From Candidatus Parabeggiatoa sp. nov. 2 (GTDB lineage: Bacteria; Pseudomonadota; Gammaproteobacteria; Beggiatoales; Beggiatoaceae), in contig NBMI01000007.1 of assembly GCA_002085445.1 (NCBI GenBank), forward strand, positions 1 through 54,475: DNA of 54,475 nucleotides, written 5' to 3'. The notes beneath the pieces were generated by a model. That model was not told the origin of the DNA and did no database searches. It worked only from the letters and a program-made list of their open reading frames with translations. Position 1 is the first letter of the stretch. Every line of letters begins with the position of its first letter. A program made the position numbers and the translations under genes. Shown here piece after piece: positions 47,366 through 54,475 of this stretch.

Positions 47366-47665
47366 CGTCAGTTCTACTTTAATATCAACACGTTATGAAA
47401 TATAACGTTTATCAAGCGGTTAGGATAAAAGTTCACATTATCAGTGAGTTATAACACAATTAATTGTAGGTGGCTTTAATCGCGGTGGCTTCTCAACTTG
47501 AAAATGGCCCGTTAAAAATGTCATTCTAACAATAATAATTGATTGTATGACTTAAAAATAAAAAGCGTTTTATGTTCAATCACTTATCAGTAAGACACTG
47601 ATTTCATTTAACATTTATAACTATTTGGAAAATAAGTCAAATTCACGTTGACATGTTTTAATATT
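47366..47665. mobile_element. Degenerate second copy of the 275-bp MITE
   Basis: The left end AACGTCAGTTCTACTTTAAT and the right end, inverted, AACGTGAATTTGACTTATTT resemble the ends of the element at 30042-30316. The inside is AT-rich and no target duplication is clear, so it is an old, decayed copy. Boundaries are approximate. Confidence 0.45.
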
Positions 47666-48482
47666 ACAGCAAAGGAATGTCTATGTGAATGACGCACAAG
47701 TTGGAACAAAATAGGCATAAATTTCTATCTATAGTTGTTCAGAAAAACCCGTGGGATTTCCTTGGCGACTAGCGTGAGGCCTCATCGAGGTTTTTGCCCG
47801 GTTGATATCTCCGAGGTTTATCGATACAACCGGGCTACGTCAAATTGTTTGTAACTTATTGTTTATTAATAAATTTTAAGAATCTCTTATTAATATACAT
47901 CAATTAAATCAATAAGTTACTGATGAATTTGACGAGGCCCGGTTTGGGACAATCTCTTGACTTTTTTATAATATCATTCATTATATTATTATATTTAAAA
48001 TGTCACATATATACTTGACACCCAATTTGCGCTTTTGTCATTTCGATCTTATTGGGCGGTATACCGATTTCTCGCTCAAACGACATGACAAAAAAGCTTA
48101 AGGATGGCGATGCTCAGTATAGTTTTGTTGATAAATATTTTGGCTAAAAAACTCACTCAGGCAAACCTCCGAGGTTTGCCCTAAGTCTTATGTTTCTGAA
48201 CGACTATAGACTGATCCAGAAAAGAGTTGTCCATAATAAAAACCTCCGACTGAACACTGATAACTGATAACTGATAACTGATAACTGATAACTGATGTAC
48301 TTTACACAATTTGCGCTTTTTTGTCATGTCTCACGAAGCTAGAAATCTGCTAGTCCAATAAGATTTCTCACTAAGTCGAAATGACAGAAAAGTTCAGTTT
48401 ATGACGGTGCTAAGTATAACTGATAAAACTGACCACTGATAACTGATCACTGATAACTGATAACTGAAAAAGGTTTTCGTAT
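47666..48482. repeat. NRPS upstream region with GATAACT stutter
   Basis: No gene is seen. Inverted bits with ACCTCCGAGGTT and TGATATCTCCGAGGTT lie near 47790-47830 and 48165-48180. A TTGCGCTTTTGTCATTTCG block and its relative lie at about 48038-48090 and 48305-48400. Two GATAACTGATAACTGATAAC runs lie at 48258-48296 and 48435-48470, the last just before the NRPS start. Any NRPS promoter must lie in this stretch, but none can be called. Confidence 0.55.
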
Positions 48483-51400
48483 ATGTCCACTCCCTTAACA
48501 GAATCTCAACAACATCAAATACTTGTTGAGTGGAACACGACTAAGGCGGATTTTCCGCGAGACAAGTGTCTCCATCAATTGTTTGAAGCGCAGGTAGAAC
48601 GCACACCCGAGGCGGTGGCCGTCGTTTTTGAAGACTCGCGCCTGACTTATCAAGAACTGAATCAACGCGCTAATCAGTTAGCGCATTATCTCAAAAAACT
48701 CGGTGTTGGGCCTGAGGTTTTGGTCGGTATTTATATAGAGCGTTCTTTGGAAATGGTGGTGGGGCTTTTGGGTATTCTTAAGGCCGGTGGGGCCTATTTG
48801 CCGTTAGAGCCGGCCTATCCACAAGAACGTTTGGCTTTTATGTTGGAAGAAGCACAAACGCCAGTGCTATTGACTCAAGAACAAATCCTCTCCGGCCTCC
48901 CTCCCTTTGAAAAAGGGGGGTTAGGGGGGATTTCGGGGTTAGGGGGGATTTTTACTGATTGGGCGAGCCTCTCTGATGAGAATGAGGAAAATCCTGTCAG
49001 TGACGTTAAACCCGATAATTTGGCCTATGTGATTTATACCTCGGGTTCAACCGGAAAGCCAAAAGGCGTTATGAATACCCATTTGGGAATTTGTAATCGC
49101 TTGCTTTGGATGCAGCAAGCCTATCAATTAACGGCCGATGATCGCGTTTTGCAAAAAACGCCTTTTAGTTTTGACGTCTCTGTTTGGGAATTTTTCTGGC
49201 CGTTGTTAACGGGCGCTCGTTTAGTGGTTGCTCAACCCGAAGGACATCGAGACAGTGCTTATCTCCTCAAGTTGATTGCCCAACAGCAAATTACTACCCT
49301 TCATTTTGTGCCTTCAATGTTCCAAGTCTTTGTGAAAGAACCGGACATTGAAAACTGTCGTTCTGTCAGACAAGTCTTTTGTAGTGGCGAGGCTTTGCCT
49401 TTTGAACTCGTCAAGCGTTTTTTTGCGCGTCATGAGACGGCCCAATTGCACAATCTCTACGGGCCCACGGAAGCGGCCGTAGATGTCACCTTTTGGCAAT
49501 GCCTTCGAGAACAGACTCATCAAAAAACGGTGCCAATTGGTCGCCCCATTGCCAACACGCAAATCTATCTTCTCAATAAACATCAAGAACCGGTTCAGGT
49601 TGGGGAAGCCGGTGAACTGTATATTGGCGGCCTTGGCTTAGCGCGAGGTTATTTGAATCGCCCAGAACTCACGGCCGAACAATTTATTCCTAATCCCTTT
49701 GGCGAGGAACTGGGAACACGCCTCTATAAAACGGGAGATATCGCACACTACCTCCCCGATGGCAATATTGAATACCTAGGACGCATTGACCATCAAGTCA
49801 AGATTCGTGGTTTTCGCATTGAGTTAGGAGAAATTGAGGCGCTGCTGCATCAAGACGTTTCTGTGCAAGAAGCCGTGGTGGTTGCTCGTGAAGATGAACC
49901 TGACAATAAGCGTTTAGTCGCCTATATTGTCTCCAAACTCATTCCTGAACGCTTACCAATACAGGCCGTTTGCCTCGTTCAATTGGGTAATAAGCCACCG
50001 ATACCGTTAAAAACCGAAGATATTTCTTGTGACGGTATTTGTTTGGTAGGTATGCCATCAACTTGGGAGGTTGGTCAACATCTCCGTTTACGTATGCAAG
50101 TGCCTGAAATCGCTGAAGAATTGCGGCTATATGGCCGTGTCGCTTGGTGCCAAACACAACGGGCAGGTATCCAACTGGCCTTCACTTCGCTAGGGCGGGC
50201 CCCGCTTTGCCAAACCATCGAAAAACTCTTTAATACTCAGGGATTTATAAGAGTTATACAACGCACTTCTGTCGCGCACTTGCGCGACTTTTTAAAAGCA
50301 AAACTGCCAGAGTACATGATACCTTCCAGTTTTGTGTTCTTGAGCGCCATGCCGCTTACACCCAATGGCAAAATAGATCGCCAAGCCTTACCAAAACCTG
50401 ACCACAGTCGCCCAGAATTTCTCGAAGAGTTCAAGGCCCCTCACACACCGACAGAAGACCTGTTGGCAGGCATTTGGGCCGAGGTGCTTAAACTCGATCA
50501 GGTGGGTATCCATGATGATTTCATTGAACTAGGCGGACATTCATTATTAGCGACCCAGATTATTGCTCGCTTGCGTGAGGTTTTTAAAATAGAATTACCC
50601 TTACAAAGCGTGTTTGAATTGCCCAGCGTGGCGAAATTAGCAGAACGGGTAGAGGCCCTTCGTCAAGAAGCACCTCGCTCATCAGTGCTCCCCCTGAGGC
50701 CGATGACACGCGAAAAGGCCCTTCCGCTGTCTTTTCCGCAGCAACAATTATGGCTATTGACGCAAATCGCCTCTAATATGCCCATTTATAATGAACCGTT
50801 TACCATTCGTCTGGGTGGGCCGATTGATGTTGTCGCGCTAGAACAAAGTATCAATGAAATCTTGCGCCGCCACGACGCGTTACGCACAACTTTTACAACC
50901 AGAGATGGGCAACCGGTTCAAATGATTTCTCCTTTTGTGGCTTTCAACTTGCCCTTAGTTGATCTCAGTGCCCTACCTGAAAATGAACGACAATCTGAAG
51001 CCTTCCGACAGGCCACGGCCAATGCGAAACAAGCCTTTGATTTAAAAAGATATCCGTTGTTTAATGCCCTGTTGATGCAATTAGATGAAAAAGATTATCG
51101 CCTTTTTGCGACCTTTCATCATATTATTATTGATGGTATTTCGATCTACCAGATATTGCTACCAGAACTAGAAGCACTTTACCAAGCCTTCTCCAACGGA
51201 GAACCTTCGCCACTTTTTCCACCGCCTCTCCAATACCCAGACTTTGCCTTATGGCAGCGACAAGGGTTGCCAGCAGAGATTTTAAAAGAACAATTGGCTT
51301 ATTGGAAACAACAATTAGCGGGACTGTCTCCGTTGCAACTGCCGACTGACAGGCTGCCACCGGCACTGCCCAGCTTTCGCGGTGCCAGACATTGTTTTAT

Positions 51401-53957
51401 TTTATCTAAGGATATCCTAGAGGCTCTTAAAGCACTGAGTCGTCGAGAAGGTGTGACTTTGTTTGTTACCCTGCTGGCAGCCTTTAAAGCCTTGTTGCAC
51501 CGTTATAGCGGACAGAATGACATTGCGGTAGGCACTGTCACCGCCGGGCGCAATCACTCAGAACTGGAACATGTCATGGGGAGTTTTATTAATACCTTGC
51601 TGTTGCGTACCGATTTTTCCGGTAATCCCTCTTTCCGTCAACTCTTGCAGCAAGTACGAGAAGTCACGGTGGGTGCATACAGTCATCAAGATTTCCCCTT
51701 TGAGCAATTAGTGGACGAACTACAACCAGTACGCCACGCGGGTTATAACCCCTTATTTCAGGTTGGGTTTACGATTGAACCTCTTATGCCTATTTTGGAG
51801 TCAGGATGGACTATCAACCAAATGGACATTCATCAAGGCACCACTAAATTTGATTTTTTTTACTTGGCACTTGATGAAAAACCCGAGGGTATGACGGGCC
51901 GCCTTGAATACAACACGGATTTATTTGAGGAAGCCACCATTGCTCGGATGATAGATCATTATCGCCTCTTACTAGAAAACATCGTCACCAAACCGCAACA
52001 ATGTCTTTCTGAGTTATCCCTGCTGACACTCCAAGAACAGCAACAGTTGTTCGAGTGGAATAATACCCAAACCTATCTTCCCCAAGAGGGCTGTATTCAC
52101 CACTTATTTGAAAGCCAAGTAGATCGCACCCCCGAAGCAGTGGCGGTCGTTTTTGAACGCGAACAACTGAGTTACCGCGAATTGAACCGTCGTGCTAACC
52201 AATTGGCACACGCGCTTATCAACTTGGGTGTCAAACCAGAAACCTTGGTAGGGATTTGCGTCGAGCGTTCCGTTGAGATGATAGTCGGGCTGCTAGGCAT
52301 TCTCAAGGCCGGCGGGGCTTATGTGCCACTCGAACCTGCGTATCCGCCAGCACGTTTAGCTTTTATGCTAGAAGATGCCCAAGTACAAGTGCTGCTGACT
52401 CAACAACATTGGCTGGAGACCTTGGCCGAGCCTCGGCCACCTTCAATCGTGTGCTTAGACACGGATTGGCTTGCCATTTCTCAGGAAAGCGAAGATAACC
52501 CACAAAGCCTTGCCACCGTAGACAATCTGGCTTATGTCATTTATACGTCCGGCTCGACGGGTCGGCCTAAAGGCGTTGAAATTCAACATCATAGCGTGGT
52601 CAATTTAGTCAATTGGCATCAGCAGACTTACCAAATCAAGCCAACTGATCGAGCCACTCAAATAGCGGCACTTGCCTTTGATGCTTCCGTCTGGGAATTA
52701 TGGCCTTACTTAACGGCGGGTGCCAGTATTCATATTCCAAATGACCGGGTTCGTGCTTCTCCTTCAAAACTCTTGGAATGGTTAGCGACTGAAGCCATAA
52801 CGATTGGTTTTTTGCCAACACCATTGGCAGAAGTGGTTCTAAAAGAAGAAATTCCAATCAACTTCAGCTTAAGAACCTTACTCACTGGCGGGGACAAACT
52901 GCATAGTCTATCCCGTCAAGCACTCTCCTTCACTTTAGTCAACCATTATGGGCCGACTGAAAATACGGTTGTTAGCACCAGCGCCCTCGTTGAGGTTGGA
53001 AAACCGATTGAGCCACCGATTGGTCGTCCTATTGTCAACACGCAAGTTTATGTACTTGATATCCAGTTACAACAAGTTCCTATCGGTATTCCGGGTGAAC
53101 TGTACGTTGGTGGTATGGGTTTAGCGCGTGGTTATTTGAACCGGCCTGAGCTCACGGCCGAAAAATTTATTCCTAACCCTTTTGGTGGTGGTACTCCCAA
53201 GACACGTTTATACAAAACCGGTGATTTAGTTCGCTATTTACCCAATGGAAACCTTGAATTTCTAGGACGTATTGACCACCAAGTGAAAATTCGGGGTTTT
53301 CGGATTGAGTTGGGCGAGATTGAGGCGCTGCTAAGTCAACATCCCACCGTACAAGAAACGGTTGTCATCGTCCGCGAAGACACGCCCGGCGATAAGCGCT
53401 TAGTGGCCTATATTGTCCAAACTGAAGCGGTTTACCAAACTGAAGAGGTTTTATTATTACTGCGCCGTTTTCTTAACGAAAAATTACCGGATTATATGGT
53501 GCCCTCGGCCTTGGTATTACTGGAGGAAGCCTTGCCACTGACTCCCAATGGCAAAATAGATCAGAAAGCACTACCCAAACCAGAAGGGCTACGTGCCGAC
53601 TTAGAAACCTCATACGTTGCACCCCAAACTGAGATTGAACATAAGATTGCGTTGATTTGGCAAAAGGTGTTACAGATAAAAAAGGTCGGCACACACGATA
53701 ACTTTTTTGATTTAGGGGGCAATTCCTTACTGTTTATACAAGTACAGGAACAATTAGTAGGCGTTTTAAACCAAGAGGTATCCGTTATCACGCTCTTTCA
53801 GTATCCGACGATTAGTGCCTTAGTTCATTATTTAGAACATAATGAAGCAATCTCTTTTCAAGCCAGCCATGATCGCGCCCACAAGAAAAAACAAGCCCGA
53901 CACCGACACAAGGAACGGCACAAGAAACTTCTCAGTGTGAAGGAGTCCAAACTTTAG
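48483..53957 (+). CDS. Two-module NRPS (A-T-C-A-T) with a PilZ-like domain inside A1
   Basis: This protein of 1824 residues has AAAGG about 10 nt before the ATG. A1: YVIYTSGSTGKPKG (182-195), NLYGPTEAA, YKTGDIAHY, GRIDHQVKIRGFRIELGEIE, ending LPLTPNGKIDRQALP. Between NKRLVAYIV (476-483) and LRDFLKAKLPEYM sits an extra block (485-590) that looks like PilZ (LPIQAVCLVQL, DISCDGICLVG, VGQHLRLRMQVP, LYGRVAWC, GIQLAF). T1: LGGHSLL (S687). C domain: HHIIIDG (879-885), H880 catalytic. A2: YTSGSTGRPKG, YGPTENT. T2: LGGNSLL (S1748). By hand alignment to GrsA the codes are DVWHFSLVDK (Ser-like) and DAWFLGHVVK (Leu-like). No TE or reductase follows, so release is unclear. A Lys/His tail ends KESKL, where a GGAGTCCAAACTTTAG palindrome supplies the stop. 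Confidence 0.93.
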   Translation: MSTPLTESQQHQILVEWNTTKADFPRDKCLHQLFEAQVERTPEAVAVVFEDSRLTYQELNQRANQLAHYLKKLGVGPEVLVGIYIERSLEMVVGLLGILKAGGAYLPLEPAYPQERLAFMLEEAQTPVLLTQEQILSGLPPFEKGGLGGISGLGGIFTDWASLSDENEENPVSDVKPDNLAYVIYTSGSTGKPKGVMNTHLGICNRLLWMQQAYQLTADDRVLQKTPFSFDVSVWEFFWPLLTGARLVVAQPEGHRDSAYLLKLIAQQQITTLHFVPSMFQVFVKEPDIENCRSVRQVFCSGEALPFELVKRFFARHETAQLHNLYGPTEAAVDVTFWQCLREQTHQKTVPIGRPIANTQIYLLNKHQEPVQVGEAGELYIGGLGLARGYLNRPELTAEQFIPNPFGEELGTRLYKTGDIAHYLPDGNIEYLGRIDHQVKIRGFRIELGEIEALLHQDVSVQEAVVVAREDEPDNKRLVAYIVSKLIPERLPIQAVCLVQLGNKPPIPLKTEDISCDGICLVGMPSTWEVGQHLRLRMQVPEIAEELRLYGRVAWCQTQRAGIQLAFTSLGRAPLCQTIEKLFNTQGFIRVIQRTSVAHLRDFLKAKLPEYMIPSSFVFLSAMPLTPNGKIDRQALPKPDHSRPEFLEEFKAPHTPTEDLLAGIWAEVLKLDQVGIHDDFIELGGHSLLATQIIARLREVFKIELPLQSVFELPSVAKLAERVEALRQEAPRSSVLPLRPMTREKALPLSFPQQQLWLLTQIASNMPIYNEPFTIRLGGPIDVVALEQSINEILRRHDALRTTFTTRDGQPVQMISPFVAFNLPLVDLSALPENERQSEAFRQATANAKQAFDLKRYPLFNALLMQLDEKDYRLFATFHHIIIDGISIYQILLPELEALYQAFSNGEPSPLFPPPLQYPDFALWQRQGLPAEILKEQLAYWKQQLAGLSPLQLPTDRLPPALPSFRGARHCFILSKDILEALKALSRREGVTLFVTLLAAFKALLHRYSGQNDIAVGTVTAGRNHSELEHVMGSFINTLLLRTDFSGNPSFRQLLQQVREVTVGAYSHQDFPFEQLVDELQPVRHAGYNPLFQVGFTIEPLMPILESGWTINQMDIHQGTTKFDFFYLALDEKPEGMTGRLEYNTDLFEEATIARMIDHYRLLLENIVTKPQQCLSELSLLTLQEQQQLFEWNNTQTYLPQEGCIHHLFESQVDRTPEAVAVVFEREQLSYRELNRRANQLAHALINLGVKPETLVGICVERSVEMIVGLLGILKAGGAYVPLEPAYPPARLAFMLEDAQVQVLLTQQHWLETLAEPRPPSIVCLDTDWLAISQESEDNPQSLATVDNLAYVIYTSGSTGRPKGVEIQHHSVVNLVNWHQQTYQIKPTDRATQIAALAFDASVWELWPYLTAGASIHIPNDRVRASPSKLLEWLATEAITIGFLPTPLAEVVLKEEIPINFSLRTLLTGGDKLHSLSRQALSFTLVNHYGPTENTVVSTSALVEVGKPIEPPIGRPIVNTQVYVLDIQLQQVPIGIPGELYVGGMGLARGYLNRPELTAEKFIPNPFGGGTPKTRLYKTGDLVRYLPNGNLEFLGRIDHQVKIRGFRIELGEIEALLSQHPTVQETVVIVREDTPGDKRLVAYIVQTEAVYQTEEVLLLLRRFLNEKLPDYMVPSALVLLEEALPLTPNGKIDQKALPKPEGLRADLETSYVAPQTEIEHKIALIWQKVLQIKKVGTHDNFFDLGGNSLLFIQVQEQLVGVLNQEVSVITLFQYPTISALVHYLEHNEAISFQASHDRAHKKKQARHRHKERHKKLLSVKESKL

Positions 53958-54030
53958 TTTGGCAGTGGCAGGAGTCCAAACTTTAGTTTGGCAGGAGTCC
54001 AAACTTTAGTTAGTTTGGGAGTGGTATATT
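53940..54030. repeat. Palindromes at the NRPS 3' end
   Basis: Three copies of AGGAGTCCAAACTTTAGTTT; the first one starts inside the NRPS gene and contains its stop (53955-53957). A downstream hairpin role in transcript ending is possible. Confidence 0.8.
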
Positions 54031-54475
54031 CAATTTTAGCCATTTTTGTTACTTTTCATCTTGGATTGGATTTGTACCTCATTAAAAAGGGAATAGAAAT
54101 AGGGTGAAAAATAAACCAAGAAATTGACTTCTATTTAACACCCCAGCCCAACCCCGAAGGGATTGCAATCGATACGCCACAGGTGAAACTTTCGTTCCGA
54201 GCGTAGCGAGATAAACTTTCGTTCCGAGCGTAGCCCCACGTTGGGGAGCCATTAGAAATATCCGTTTCGGAACGAGTATCCGTTGTACTTTTGGGAATGC
54301 ACCTAATATCCAAAAGACTTGTGTATAACGATGAGCGTCAATTGGGGGCCATGTTAACGTTCAAAACCTCGCGTATTTTCTCGACACAGTGCCAGAAGTC
54401 TCAGCCACTTTCGACAATCTTAGGGAGTTGCGGCTAAATAAAATACCCACACATCTAGTACAGCGAATTTGGAAA
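54031..54475. other. Intergenic to window end
   Basis: No gene is seen. A two-copy AACTTTCGTTCCGAGCGTAG repeat (about 54187-54235) and a short GGGGGCCATG repeat near 54340 are visible. Confidence 0.5.

Overview
The window looks like a chromosomal piece of a gammaproteobacterium. The best guess is a large sulfur bacterium of the Beggiatoa/Thiomargarita kind. That is an inference from gene style: caspase-like and TPR-CHAT proteins, caspase fused to a sulfatase-modifying-factor domain, an in-frame GGLGGI repeat inside genes, and very many short palindromic repeats between genes. The gammaproteobacterial core genes fit: lptM-lysA and rplU-rpmA-obg-proB are in their usual order. No rRNA, tRNA or CRISPR array was seen.

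Layout. 1-6.8 kb (minus strand): an AsmA-like protein built from 111-residue repeats and cut by the window edge, a DUF2939-type protein, a lipoprotein alpha-carbonic anhydrase, lysA with an internal gap, and lptM. 7.1-12.2 kb (plus): a secreted SUMF1-type protein, a caspase-SUMF1 fusion whose catalytic His is replaced by Tyr, an OmpA-type protein, and a secreted caspase with an intact His/Cys pair. 12.6-16.6 kb (minus): a copied proB tail, a broken proB, obg, rpmA, and rplU with a nine-unit 14-residue repeat tail. 17-23 kb: a methyltransferase pseudogene, an LD-carboxypeptidase, a decayed DUF5131-TcmP fusion, a small antitoxin-like protein and a scrap of a tubulin-like gene. 24-29 kb: a 1683-residue secreted PDZ-TPR-CHAT protein with a 107-bp tandem array just upstream. 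30.9-35 kb: two unidentified proteins and an FHA-ABC ATPase/permease pair. 35.5-45.1 kb: a four-gene block (GrpE-like coiled-coil protein, Hsp70, helical protein, and a 1548-residue protein with S1 domains and a C-terminal nucleoside-phosphorylase domain). 45.3-47.2 kb: a toxin-antitoxin pair with a broken toxin, and a broken Rpn-type nuclease. 48.5-54 kb: a two-module NRPS with a PilZ-like domain inserted into its first adenylation domain.

Two loci are the best candidates for undescribed biology. One is the Hsp70 block ending in the S1/phosphorylase protein, which reads like a chaperone-controlled effector (conflict or stress) system and carries four copies of an odd W-K-W-K-Q-D-V-Y motif. 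The other is the NRPS with a c-di-GMP-type (PilZ) domain inside an A domain. By eye its A-domain codes point to Ser and then Leu, and there is no release domain.

The window is also full of damaged genes (proB, lysA, DUF5131-TcmP, a methyltransferase, a RelE/ParE toxin, an Rpn nuclease), several with clean internal deletions. Intergenic space is filled with modular palindromes whose arms are constant and whose cores vary. Some of these palindromes supply the last codons and stop of real genes (TPR-CHAT, NRPS). Whether the deletions are biological or assembly/amplification artefacts cannot be decided from sequence alone.
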